Below are positions 1 to 8,689 of a DNA stretch of 24,232 nt, piece after piece. The notes below the pieces were generated by a model, which saw only the letters and a program-made list of their open reading frames with translations, ran no database searches and was not told where the DNA came from. Position numbers and translations under genes: made by a program. The DNA is from Mycoplasmataceae bacterium (GTDB lineage Bacteria > Bacillota_I > Bacilli_A > Mycoplasmatales > Mycoplasmoidaceae), in NCBI GenBank assembly GCA_020024755.1, contig JAHHTH010000009.1, positions 1-24,232 of the forward strand, read 5' to 3'. Positions within the stretch are counted from its first letter, which is position 1; each line of letters opens with the position of its first letter.

Positions 1-53
1 GCTTGCTCTCTGGTATTTATATTGAAAAGATAGAATTTGGATATTTATATTCT
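1..53 (-). promoter_or_regulatory. Promoter and leader of the class I RNA element (copy of 23481-23533)
   Basis: This is the upstream half of the leader fully visible before the SSB-like gene. Read on the minus strand it has an extended -10 (TGCTAGAAT), a likely start near ATCCAAA, then the conserved core TTCTAT ... ATACCAGAGAGCAAGC, where it runs off the window. Because bases 1-479 equal 23481-23959, this is probably the same locus seen twice through contig overlap, not an independent copy. Confidence 0.6.
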
Positions 54-65
54 AGCATAGATAAT

Positions 66-96
66 AAAAAAGTAGCAGGTATAATACCTACTACTT
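66..96 (-). terminator. Rho-independent terminator of the first DUF16-like gene
   Basis: On the minus strand a long, nearly perfect stem (AGTAG, one mismatch, AGGTAT / ATACCT, CTACT) is followed by six T residues, 14 bases past the stop codon at 110-112. The same hairpin recurs after each DUF16-like gene (near 418-447, 21247-21278, 23546-23576 and 23898-23928). Confidence 0.8.
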
Positions 97-109
97 CCGA
101 TATTTCTAT

Positions 110-388
110 CTATTTTAACTCAGCTTTAATATTTCAATCATGAGATTTAGCTTCTGATTGAAGTTCTTTAACAGATACGGTTAGATCATCTAATCTAGTA
201 TTAACTTGCTTAAAACCTTCATCCATTTTTTCCATAAGTTGATCAAACTGACTTTTCTTCACCTTAACATCCCCTAATGTAATAGTATAAGTAATTTTAC
301 CATCTTTAGTGGACTTAGGAGTAATGGAATCAATCGTTCTAGATTTATAATCTAATTCAAACTGAGCTTGGTTTTGTACTTTAGCCAT
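110..388 (-). CDS. DUF16-like coiled-coil protein, 92 aa
   Basis: The frame runs from ATG (386-388) through one in-frame UGA read as Trp to TAG at 110-112. The start is set by an AAGGAT Shine-Dalgarno just upstream. The N-terminal 50 residues look globular (MAKVQNQAQFELDYKSR start, an ITLGDVKVKKS strand region). The C-terminal part is a heptad coiled coil (KQVNTRLDDLTVSVKELQSE). It resembles the coiled-coil DUF16 proteins of the Mycoplasma pneumoniae group, but family membership is inferred from general pattern only. It has no long leader of its own; a TATAAT box lies directly after the preceding terminator. Function is unknown; oligomerisation through the coiled coil is likely. Confidence 0.7.
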
Positions 389-417
389 TGATATATCCTT
401 AACAATATTATTATATA

Positions 418-447
418 GAAAAAGTAGCAGGTATAATACCTACTACT
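418..447 (-). terminator. Terminator between tandem DUF16-like genes
   Basis: Second copy of the AGTAG-AGGTAT hairpin, followed on the minus strand by TTTTTC and then by TATAAT, which is probably the -10 of the downstream gene at 110-388. Termination and re-initiation are therefore back to back. Confidence 0.75.
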
Positions 448-461
448 TCCGATATTTCTAT

Positions 462-803
462 CTATTTTAACTCAGCTTTGATATTTCAACCGTGAGTTTT
501 AGCTTCAGATTGAAGTTCTTTTACAGCAACTGTTAGATCATCAACCTTAGTATCAAGAGTATCTAGTCTGGTGTCAACAACATCTAGTCTAGTATTAACT
601 TGTTTGAAGCCTTGATCCATTCTTTCCATAAGCAGTTTTAATTGTTCTTCAATTTCTTGAACTTCAGACTTCTTCACCTTAACATCCCCTAATGTAATAG
701 TATAAGTAATTTTACCATCTTTAGTGGACTTAGGAGTAATGGAATCAATCGTTCTAGATTTATAATCTAATTCAAACTGAGCTTGGTTTTGTACTTTAGC
801 CAT
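462..803 (-). CDS. DUF16-like coiled-coil protein, 113 aa variant
   Basis: The N-terminal half matches the 92-aa paralogue nearly residue for residue. The coiled-coil half is longer: extra heptads (VNTRLDVVDTRLDTLDTKVD) are inserted before the shared DDLTVAVKELQSEAK end, and the protein ends in GWNIKAELK after a UGA-Trp. I chose ATG 801-803 because AAAGGATAT sits at the right distance. A TTG 21 bases upstream would put seven extra residues inside the leader stem. The gene follows a class III structured leader (804-899) and a terminator lies after it. Length variation by heptad gain is typical of recombining coiled-coil families. Function is unknown. Confidence 0.7.
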
Positions 804-899
804 TGATATATCCTTTCTATCCAAGTATAAATAACCTAGATAGCAAAATACAAGCTAAGAGCTTGCTTTCTGGTATATTGGTATAGAACTTGGATAGTA
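804..899 (-). promoter_or_regulatory. Class III structured leader RNA of the DUF16-like gene
   Basis: On the minus strand a TATAAT box (about 901-906) is followed by a leader whose 5' end CTATCCAAGT (888-897 complement) pairs with ACTTGGATAG just before the Shine-Dalgarno (817-826), a 10-bp closing stem. Inside lie the core TTCTATACC ... AATATACCAGAAAGC and a hairpin CAAGCT-CTT-AGCTTG followed by TATTTTG. The segment at 871-891 is complementary to the 5' end of the small RNA at 22787. An almost identical leader lies at 21613-21706. No known riboswitch class was recognised. Confidence 0.65.
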
Positions 900-902
900 T
901 TA

Positions 903-1076
903 TTATAAATCAAATGTATCTGTTCTATATGAGCTTCCATCTTTAAATTCAATATTGATAATGTGATCTACAATTGTGTAGCTAACTACATCATTAATAC
1001 TATACTTATCTTTAATATCTTTATTAAGAAAAGCTATTGCTTTTAGTAGTAACTGTTGGTTAGTTAATTTGCACAT
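903..1076 (-). CDS. Small hypothetical protein, 57 aa
   Basis: An open frame starts at ATG 1074-1076, with GAGG nine bases upstream, and overlaps the last 17 bases of the lipoprotein gene in another frame. An upstream start at 1103 is possible. The product (MCKLTNQQLLLKAIAFLNK start, IEFKDGSSYRTDTFDL end) is small and soluble with no recognised domain. The stop codon lies almost against the promoter of the next leader, so it would be the last gene of the surface operon. The overlap and missing family leave its reality uncertain. Confidence 0.4.
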   Translation of the reverse strand: MCKLTNQQLLLKAIAFLNKDIKDKYSINDVVSYTIVDHIINIEFKDGSSYRTDTFDL

Positions 1077-2286
1077 CTTTAAACATTTCCTCATAAGTGC
1101 CATTTTTAATTGCTGCTAGTGTTTTAGACATATTAACTGTACAGATATCTTGAGCTTGTTGTTCAGAAAATCCCATTCTTGTCATACTATCTTTAGATAT
1201 AAAAGTAATAGGTGTTTTAATGGTTGCATTAGATGCGCAGTCAATACAATTTGGTCTTAAATTAGGTTGGTTATAGGCATTTGAATAACATAAATAATAT
1301 TTGCCATATATTTCTGGATCAAAAATACCATTATTGGATAATGCTACTGGGAAATCATCTACAATAGTTAAATCTTCAATATAACAATTATAGAAAGCCT
1401 TTTCCATTAAGATCATGCCTTTTTGTATAACTAGTTTTTTTAGGTTTTCACAACCTCAGAAAGCAGAATTTTGGATTGTAACATTGATATTAGGTGGAAA
1501 CACAAGCTCAGAAATAAACTCACATCCATTAAAAGCTTTTTCACCAATTTCAACAACTGATGATGGTATATTAACTGTTATTAAATCACTATCTAAAACT
1601 TTTCCATTTTTATATAAAGTACCTGAAAAAGCGGAAGCACCGATTTTTTGTAAATGTGATGGTAATTTTAGTATTTTTAAATTACCATTATCAGAAAAAG
1701 CATCTTCACCAATTTCTATTATTGAATTTGGTAATTCTACTGATTCTAATTTAGAACGCATAAAACATTGTCCAGAAATTTTTGTAAAATTAGAGTTATT
1801 AGGTCATTTAATGGTTTTTAGTCCACTAAATGAAAAAGCGTTACCACCTATTGACTCAACAGTATCTGGAATGTCTATATGCTCAAGAAATTGTTGTTGA
1901 TTAAAGCAACCGCCATCAATACTTTTAAGACCATAAGGCAATTGACATGATTTTAGTTTCACTCCATTTCAGAATATAGAAGAAGCTAAATTTTCAACTG
2001 GAAAATTATTAATACTTGAAGGAATTATAATGTCTATAGGCATTGCTTTATTTTTATTTACAAATTCATCAGTTAATCCCACTATTGTATTATTAGATTT
2101 ATCAAATTGAAAAGTATTTGATTCATCAACTATAATGTTTGGATTTACTGCTGGTGTATGAATATAATCTGGATCAGGCACAAAGTGTCCCTCGTTAGAA
2201 CCACAAGATGTTAAAAAAGGCACTACACCTAAAGATGTAATACCTAAAAATATCATTAATAATCTAGATATTTTTTTAAACTTCAT
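1060..2286 (-). CDS. Surface lipoprotein with BspA-type leucine-rich repeats, 408 aa
   Basis: The frame stays open from ATG 2284-2286 to the stop at 1060-1062 when UGA is read as Trp. Residues 1-28 form a lipoprotein signal peptide with lipobox LTSC and the modified Cys at 28, so the protein should be tethered outside the membrane. From about residue 105 onward it contains LRR_5/BspA-like repeats of the form I-(x)-IP-(x)-VESIGGNAFSFSGLKTI and IIEIGEDAFSDNGNLKILKLP. The end (YLCYSNAYNQPNLRPNCIDC and on) is Cys-bearing and not repeated. It starts three bases after the stop of the 858-aa surface gene, with GAGG inside that gap region, so the two are cotranscribed. BspA-like proteins commonly act in adhesion; that role is inferred here. 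Confidence 0.85.
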
Positions 2287-2289
2287 AGA

Positions 2290-4866
2290 CTAGTCCTCAT
2301 CGTCGTCGTCATCTATGATTGCATTCTTATTATGTTTCTTTTTGTAAAGTAGTATTCCACCTAGAACTATAAAGAACAAAGGAATACCAACTCCTAAACC
2401 TACATATAGGCCAATGTTTGATTGTGTTTCTACGCTAGACACAGGAGTTAATGTAGCAGACTGTTTGGATAAATTAATTGTGTATTCTAATGCTTTAGCT
2501 CCTGAACTAGCATTTTTATGTCCGAATACATCTGAAGCATTTAAAAATTCTTGTGCATTTGATTTATCATTAAATTCAATTGTACCTTTCAGAATATTTA
2601 AGTCATTTTGAGTGTAAGGTTTTATTGAAACTAATGAATTTGCCTTTCAATCTTCTTTAAACAGATTAGTTGTTAGTAGTTTGTTATTGTCATTAGAGTT
2701 ATTGTAATTAATTAATCTTAATACAATGTCTTCAATAGGTTCATTTTGAGTAACCTTGCAATCGTCGATAACTGTTTCATTTTCAATATTATCAATTGCT
2801 TTACCATCAGTAAATTGAGTTTGGAATCTACTAACTTTCAAATTCTTAGTTTTTGGATCTACAGTTATAGCTCTTGATGATTTTTCTAATTCACCATCAG
2901 CAGTAATGTTTTTAAACTTAATATCAATACCGATACCATTAACAGAATCATAGGTATTAATATTTACATAATCAATTAGTTCTTTTAATCTGTCATTATC
3001 TAATAAACTATCACCAGAAGCTTCATTAACTCATTTAGCTAAATCCTTATCTACAATTTGAACAGGCATTTCTTTAGTAATTACTGATCTAGTAGTTGGT
3101 TCTCTAAACATTAATAATTTAGCTTTAAAATCTTTATCATTAAACAGAATAGATGGATTTTTAAGTTCTTCATCTGTTAATGCTGATCCTTTTAATTGTT
3201 CAAGTTCTGCTACACTTCAATCTGTCTTAATTGAAATTAATTTTGTAATGTCGAACTCATTTTGGATTTGAATAGTACTGTTTTTATCATTAGAATGAAC
3301 TAAACCATCAGAACTAATTACTGCTCTAGGTATTCTTACTTGATTATGACTATCAACAAAACCAATATTAGCTTCTTCTTGATAATGAGAGAAATTTTGC
3401 GCATCACTATTAGTTATTAATTTTATGTTTTGAATGTATGTACTAGTATGTTTTTGCCCTAATGTTGTAGGTGTTGATGATTGAAAACCTCTTTCATATT
3501 TATTACCATGTTTTGTAAAAACAAAGAATTTTTTAGCAGCGCCATCAAATTTGATTTGGATATCTGCTTGATTATTTACATTATTGCTGTCACTAAAATA
3601 AACTCTAAATTCTAATCCAGCAAAATATTCATCAGAATTACCAATTTGGTTTAACAATAAGTTGTTTAATTTAAATGCTAAATATGGATCATTAATTACT
3701 ATATTGTTTTTTGCAGCGTAGCTAGCATATTTAGTTTGTTGCAAATTGTCTAGGAAAGATGCCACAGGAACATCATTAACATATTTATTTCATCAAGAAG
3801 TAAATGTATTATCTAAACCACCACAATCATTGTATGTTATGCCTAGTTTTTTAAGAATAGGGCTAGAAGTATCAACAATCTTGCCATTAACTAATGCTTG
3901 GATAATAGCTAAGAAGTTTTCATCCTTCTTTTGAGCAGCTGTTGCATTGTTTAATAATTCATTAGCTTTAGCAGCACCTAATGACATTACAAATAGTGAT
4001 TTTATATAATCATCATTTGCTTCTAAGCCAAAATTATCACTTTGGAACCCCTTAAATGTTTTATCTTCATCAATTTTTAATAACTTATTATATGTAAATT
4101 CAGATTCGTTTTTAGTTAAAAAAGAATATTTATAATCATTGAATTTCAATGAAATTGTTGTTGGTTCATTTCAATAATCACAATCTAATAGTTTGTTATC
4201 ATTAAATTTATAATAGTACCCGTAGTCATTAAAATTAATTCCTTCAAGGTATTGTTTTTCTATTGGCCCATGGGTATTATGTGGATGACTAGCATTACTG
4301 CTACCATTACCTGGAGTATAACTAACGCATCAATATCAATTAGTTTTAGTTTTAAAAGATACACCATTAGAATCAATAGTTAATGATTTTGGAGTATTAT
4401 TTTTTGGTAATCCTGCTAATTCTTCAAATGTAGCATTTGGATTAATAATATTTACATTGCTTTTAGTTCTAGATCAAGTGTGAACTAGGTTTTGGTGGAA
4501 TGTGTATGTTTCAGCCATCCCCATAAAACCTGTTCCATATTTCACTTCTTTAGAAGCATTATTTCGAGCAAAAACTTCAAGATTATAATTATTTTGCAAC
4601 TTTACTTTATTGTATTCAACAAATGAACCATCATATCATGGCATCTTTGTAAACTGATCAAATGTAGGTATTGAATTCTTTTCAGCATCTACATTAGTGT
4701 TTGAATATGTAGCTACAGTTTCTGTAGCTGATTGTTTATTTGTTGAAATAGCGGTATTTATATTGGTAGTAGAAAGAATTGCTTGAGTTGTACTTGTAGC
4801 TGCTACTAAAGCTGTAGCACTTGCTCCTACAATACAACCAATCTTCATCAATTTATTTTTCTTCAT
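2290..4866 (-). CDS. Large membrane-anchored surface protein, 858 aa
   Basis: One continuous reading frame with several UGA-Trp codons. ATG 4864-4866 follows a strong GGAGGG. Residues 1-29 are a signal peptide or signal anchor (KKNKLMKIGCIVGASATAL). About 780 extracellular residues follow, rich in Asn, Asp and Thr, with no enzymatic motif I recognise. Near the C-terminus a single membrane helix (IGLYVGLGVGIPLFFIVLGG) leads to a short cytoplasmic tail of lysines and then acidic residues ending DDDDDED. The architecture suits a contact or adhesion protein displayed by the host cell. Being first in an operon with the LRR lipoprotein on a conjugative element, it may help mating-pair contact, but that is inference. 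Homologues were not identified. Confidence 0.8.
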
Positions 4867-4884
4867 AATTATTTCCCTCCAATT

Positions 4885-4935
4885 TAATAATGGTTATCGT
4901 ATTATATATAAAATATATAATAGTCTCCCAACCAA
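4885..4935 (-). promoter_or_regulatory. Promoter of the surface-protein operon
   Basis: The minus strand has TATATATAAT 30-40 bases upstream of the GGAGGG ribosome site, with a TTGGGA-like -35 about 17-19 bases further up. No operator was recognised. Confidence 0.5.
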
Positions 4936-5147
4936 AATTATACCTGAAAAGTACCTATTTTTGCTTAAAAACATACTATTTTGTGTAAAAACAGGCATTT
5001 TTGGATGTTTTTGAGAATATTTACAATTCCTTAAAATCTTTAAAAAAGCCCATAAAATAGGGGTTTTTTAACATTTTTAAAGGTTTTTTATCCCATAAAT
5101 TGATTAAATACAGCTTTATGATCTAAATTTGATGATTTTAGGCATAT
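4936..5147. other. A+T-rich intergenic stretch
   Basis: No coding frame is supported here. It holds runs such as AAAAACATAC and AAAAACAGGC and an imperfect hairpin AAAAAGCCC / GGGGTTTTTT near 5045-5070 with one internal mismatch. It separates the divergent surface operon and maintenance region. I see no clear function beyond that. Confidence 0.4.
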
Positions 5148-5245
5148 AAACAAACAGAGTCCGGCGTTAACCGGACTGAGCATTCTATACCCTCAATATA
5201 CCAGAGAGCGTGGTCTTTAAACCACCCTACATCCCTGCAGTAATT
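5148..5245 (-). ncRNA. Candidate structured small RNA D
   Basis: A roughly 70-bp island far richer in G+C than its flanks. On the minus strand a TATAAT box (5248-5253) precedes hairpin GGTGGT-TTAAAG-ACCAC(C), then the element GCTCTCTGGTATATTGAGG and TATAGAAT, then hairpin AGTCCGG-TTAACG-CCGGACT (5158-5177) followed by a T-rich tail. This is the same order (TGGTATA antisense segment, then terminator hairpin) as the three small RNAs near 22700. Its antisense segment pairs with the class III leaders apart from a 3-base bulge and one mismatch. Read on the plus strand it would instead look like a leader core; strand is therefore not certain. Confidence 0.5.
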
Positions 5246-5287
5246 TAATTATACTACTTTAAATACTATTTATACATTATTTTTTAT

Positions 5288-5329
5288 AGAGTATTTTATA
5301 GAGTTAAAAGTAGAGATATTAATAGATTA
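5288..5329 (+). repeat. Phased AGAG repeats, array 1 (putative operator or centromere)
   Basis: AGAG/AGAT hexamers begin at 5288, 5300, 5312 and 5324, exactly 12 bases apart. Two further phased copies start at 5393 and 5405. Between arrays the sequence is very A+T-rich. The array lies upstream of the RHH/ParA operon, the usual place for a partition site or autoregulatory operator. Confidence 0.6.
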
Positions 5330-5604
5330 AAACTATCTATTTTATGAAGATATTATTAGAGTTTATTTTAAGTTATTAATATATATAAATTTAGAGAGTT
5401 TTATAGAGATATTTGTATAGATAATTTATTCTATATTCATTTCTACAATTTTTTATATAAATGTGTAGATATTCTTGTATAATAATTATGAGTTATATTT
5501 AGATATATTTTTATCTCTATTTACTTCTATAATTTTAGAGTTAAAGTTGTATCAATTTAGTAGTTATTTATAACTCATTTTTTAACTACAAAAAGGGAGA
5601 TATT
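5330..5604 (+). promoter_or_regulatory. Upstream control region of the partition operon
   Basis: No coding sequence. It contains further AGAG-type hexamers (5358, 5393, 5405, 5532 region), a TATAAT box at 5478-5483 preceded by TTCTTG, and finally a GGGAGA ribosome site before ATG 5605. I could not assign a convincing -35. Transcription is expected to start near 5490 and to be repressed by the RHH product. Confidence 0.45.
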
Positions 5605-5988
5605 ATGTCAACAAAAGATAATAAAAAATTAGATCTAGATTTTAATTTAGATGAAGATAATCATAATAGTAAAACAGGCGTAGATTTTTTACTAAACAAT
5701 GTTTCTGAATCTAAAACGCAATCTGATGCTAGAGTGGAACTAGCTAAATCACAAATCCAAAGTTACTCTAATAATACAGATGAAATTGTAACTATAGATC
5801 CAACTAGATTATCAAGTTTAGCTGCACATTTAAAAGCTAAACAATCTAAAGATGTAAGATTACAAACTTATATTACTAGCGAAACATCACAAGCTATTAA
5901 TCAATGAAAAAGAAGTTATGGCATCAAAAAAGATTCAGATGCTATTGAAGCTCTTTTAAGATTAGCACTAGGTTTAAAACAAATTTAG
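5605..5988 (+). CDS. Ribbon-helix-helix partition or repressor protein, 127 aa
   Basis: ATG 5605 follows GGGAGA; the frame passes one UGA (Trp, residue 101) to TAG 5986-5988. The first 80 residues are polar and probably flexible. The last 40 (VRLQTYITSETSQAINQ, then W and SYGIKKDSDAIEALLRLALGL) fit a beta strand followed by two helices, the RHH/CopG fold of ParG- and omega-type proteins. The layout of disordered N-terminus plus RHH C-terminus, followed closely by ParA, is that of a type Ib centromere-binding partner. The phased AGAG arrays upstream and immediately downstream are the likely binding sites. It probably both represses the operon and links plasmid DNA to ParA. Confidence 0.75.
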
Positions 5989-6038
5989 AGTTGTTTTTAG
6001 AGATAATTATAGAGTTAAAAATAGAGATATTTTTAGAG
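5987..6038 (+). repeat. Phased AGAG repeats, array 2
   Basis: AGAG starts at 5987, 5999, 6011, 6023 and 6035, five units with perfect 12-base spacing, alternating AGAGTT and AGAGAT. The array fills the gap between the RHH gene and the next gene, reaching to two bases before its ATG at 6041, so bound protein would block transcription or translation there. Best guess: internal operator or centromere of the RHH/ParA system. Confidence 0.7.
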
Positions 6039-6040
6039 TT

Positions 6041-6289
6041 ATGAAAATTAATAAAGCACAACAAATAGAATCTGACATTATCAATCTAATTCAAGCTAAA
6101 GCTAAGCAAGCGAGCTCTTTAACTGAATTAGAAGAAATAAGAAGCAAAGCAATTGATTTACACAACAAAAACTATAGCACTATTCTAAGTAAGGAAATAT
6201 CAGATTCATTATTAGATAAAATCAATAGAACTATAGATCAAGAGATTGCTAGATTCAAATATACTAAAGCATTAAAACAAGAGGAGTAA
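6041..6289 (+). CDS. Small helical protein of the partition operon, 82 aa
   Basis: A short, highly charged and almost entirely helical product (ESDIINLIQAKAKQ, LTELEEIRSKAIDLHNK) with no recognised domain. The ATG lies right behind the last AGAG repeat and lacks a good Shine-Dalgarno, so start assignment is moderate. Its stop lies three bases before the ParA start, and its last codons supply the ParA ribosome site (GAGGAG), which suggests coupling. It may be a partition accessory or copy-control protein. Confidence 0.6.
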   Translation: MKINKAQQIESDIINLIQAKAKQASSLTELEEIRSKAIDLHNKNYSTILSKEISDSLLDKINRTIDQEIARFKYTKALKQEE

Positions 6290-6292
6290 AAC

Positions 6293-7111
6293 ATGTTAAT
6301 AAGTATTTCAACACATAAAGGTGGGGCAGGAAAAACTACAATAGCTACTAACTTAGCTTGTGCCATTGCCAGATTAGAACCAAATAAAACTGTTTGCTTA
6401 GTTGATCTTGATGGTCAATGTGGAGTTAGCATTACATTTGGTAAATCACCTAAAAAATATACCGGTAGTTCTATTTTATCTGTAGTAAATAAAACTAAGA
6501 AACTATCAGAAGTAATTGATTCAGATATTAAAGATGGTTCACATGAACCAATACCAAATCTATCTATCATTTATTCAGAATCAGACATGAGAGGCTTTGA
6601 CCATATTATTAACAATAATATTGAAATCAAAGATAATATGTCAAAGACACTTCAATTTTTAAAAACTAAATTTGATTACGTTATTGTTGACACACCACCA
6701 GCATTTAGTACTATTAATGTTTTAACATTTATGGAATCAGATGTTATCATTTCACCATTTGAACCTGAAAGACAAAACATTGAGGGTTCTAAGGCTGTTT
6801 TAGATGAGCTTAAAAAAGAAATGTATACAAATGATCCGTTCATTTATTTACTACCAATTAAAGTTAAAGATAGAACATTAATTGATAGATCATTACTACA
6901 ATTCATGGAAGATATTGTAGCTTTAGAACACAAAGACAATAATAAAGTTATTATCTCAGAACATAGAATCCCTAATAGTACACAATACAAATCTACATCT
7001 GCAAAAGAACGTGTTCCGCTAATATCTTCAACATCAAAATCTAAAGCAGTAGATACACAAAAAGATTTAATTAATCTAATAGCTAAAGAGATTATTAGTT
7101 TAGGTAAATAA
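6293..7111 (+). CDS. parA: ParA family partition ATPase, 272 aa
   Basis: A complete ParA/Soj ATPase of normal length. The deviant Walker A HKGGAGKTT spans residues 8-16. A Walker A' segment VCLVDLDGQCGVS follows, and the motif YVIVDTPPAF near residue 130 supplies the Walker B-type Asp and the PP. GAGGAG six bases before the ATG fixes the start. It should bind ATP and nucleoid DNA cooperatively and segregate plasmid copies with the RHH protein encoded upstream as its partner. No N-terminal HTH is present, which fits type Ib rather than type Ia. The next gene begins two bases after its stop. Confidence 0.93.
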   Translation: MLISISTHKGGAGKTTIATNLACAIARLEPNKTVCLVDLDGQCGVSITFGKSPKKYTGSSILSVVNKTKKLSEVIDSDIKDGSHEPIPNLSIIYSESDMRGFDHIINNNIEIKDNMSKTLQFLKTKFDYVIVDTPPAFSTINVLTFMESDVIISPFEPERQNIEGSKAVLDELKKEMYTNDPFIYLLPIKVKDRTLIDRSLLQFMEDIVALEHKDNNKVIISEHRIPNSTQYKSTSAKERVPLISSTSKSKAVDTQKDLINLIAKEIISLGK

Positions 7112-7113
7112 AA

Positions 7114-7953
7114 ATGGTTATCTCTTTATTAACTAATCGAGCTAATACATTTAAAACTACAATAGCAATAAACATAGCTATTAGTTTAATGCTTGAAAAA
7201 AAGAATGTAGTATTACTAGATCTAGATTCAAATAGTGGAATTATCAAAATCTTAAATAGATTAAAAGCTATGGAACCAACTCTATATTCTTATTTAACAA
7301 ATGATAAAATTAAAACTTCAGATATTCTTGATTATTCAGTTAATAAAATTTATTATGATGAATTCAAATCAATGAAATCTATTTATGGTACATTAGCTAT
7401 TATTAATAATGATGAATCAATATTAAACTATGAAGATGATTTTTTAAATGGAAAAATCAAACATGATAGATTAGATAATCTAATTAAAGAATTAAATAAT
7501 CAATTTGATTATGTCATTATTGATAATGCTAGTATATTCAATATACTCACTACAATATCAATTAGTAATAGTGATTTAACTATCCTACCAACCAATGATA
7601 CTAACATTATTGACTCTGTGCTTTGATTAAAACGTCATAAAGTCAATAACAAATTGAATTGGATCTATTGTGTAGAGAATACTAATCAATTAACAACTGA
7701 ATACATTACTAAATCAAATAAACGACTATTTAATGCTGCTAAGCTACACAATTCAATTATTATTGAGCCTAAGATTCATAGAGTAATTGATAGAAATCTT
7801 AAATGATCATGAACTAAAAAAGGTATTACTGAATTTATGAATTCCGCAAGTCAATCTATCAACCATACAACCCAAGTAAATGATGTAAAAGCTCTATCAA
7901 ATAAAATTATGCAATTAAATAAAGGAGGTAAGTTGTCAAATGTCACAAAATAA
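7114..7953 (+). CDS. Degenerate ParA-like protein, 279 aa
   Basis: The frame is continuous through three UGA-Trp codons to TAA 7951-7953. The fold is clearly ParA-like (VVLLDLDSNSGI after the first helix, FDYVIIDNASIFNILTT in the Walker B position). The Walker A loop is altered: NRANTFKTT replaces KGGAGKTT. The phosphate-binding Lys-Thr-Thr is kept, while the signature Lys becomes Arg and all three glycines are lost. The PP after the catalytic Asp is also missing. It may bind nucleotide weakly or serve as a regulatory partner of the adjacent intact ParA. Its last 14 bases overlap the next gene and carry that gene's AAAGGAGG. Confidence 0.8.
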
Positions 7954-8689
7954 ATGCATACCAGTGTTTGGAGTATATTTTCAATTAATAGTTAAAAATG
8001 GTAAACCTAATCATTACTTCGATGAAAATAAAAAAGAAATTGTTATTTCAACATATAACATAGCTAGTGGTTTAGATGAAGCTTTATTTTATTTTTATAA
8101 AAGTGTCTTTTATGAGAAAGTACAACCAATCTTATCTGAATGAAAAAACAAAATAAAAAGAGCTTCATATAATAAATTTGATATTGTGAAAACAAAAGAT
8201 ATTATCATCCAACTGAAACATAACGATGTAGAACAAAGTCCAATTCAAACTACTGAAAAGTGTGCTTGTGGATCTACTATGGTTATGAAAGTTAATTCTA
8301 GATCAGCAGCTAAATTCTTAGCTTGTCCTAAATGTAGGGCAACAAGAAACTTACAATATAATAAAACAAAAGAAAAAGGTGGTATTATACTTAAGATAAA
8401 TCCAATTAATCTATGTTCAAAACCACTAAACGAAATTGATTGTATTATTGTTCGTAATTTAGTTCAAACTTATCAAAAATATAAATCTATTGAATATTGA
8501 AAAGAAATATTAACTATCTATCCAAATTATTTTTATGTGATGAAGATTCAATCATTAGATCCAAATTTAAAAGCTGCATTAGATGAAATAATAGCTAATG
8601 CTAATTCAGAAGAAGAAAAAAATAAATATTTAAGTGTCAAAGAACAAATCATGCAAATTTTAGAAGGCAAAGATAATGAAGAAAAGTAA
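7940..8689 (+). CDS. Zinc-ribbon protein, 249 aa, function unknown
   Basis: Starts inside the end of the second ParA-like gene, with AAAGGAGG 11 bases upstream. Two UGA-Trp codons are read through. A four-cysteine zinc ribbon lies near residues 108-132 (CACGS, 18 residues, then CPKC), resembling the C-terminal C4 fingers of type IA topoisomerases and some primases, though no catalytic domain is visible. The C-terminal third is helical and acidic. Nucleic acid binding is plausible. The 3' end overlaps the next gene by 14 bases, continuing the tight operon. Confidence 0.65.

Larger units (their letters stand above)
69..479. repeat. Tandem 352-bp unit carrying a DUF16-like gene, left copy
   Basis: Bases 69-127 recur unchanged at 421-479, so the unit (terminator plus DUF16-like gene) repeats with a period of 352 bases. 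After base 479 the second unit diverges into a longer gene variant. The same 352-base period separates the genes at 23590 and 23942. Confidence 0.75.

Noticed and set aside
804..899. T-box or known metabolite riboswitch
   Set aside because: No T-box motif or recognised riboswitch core is present, and the downstream genes are not metabolic.
1415..1900. 161-aa plus-strand open frame opposite the lipoprotein
   Set aside because: It is a shadow of the LRR lipoprotein, which has a lipobox, repeats and a ribosome site; the plus frame has none of these.
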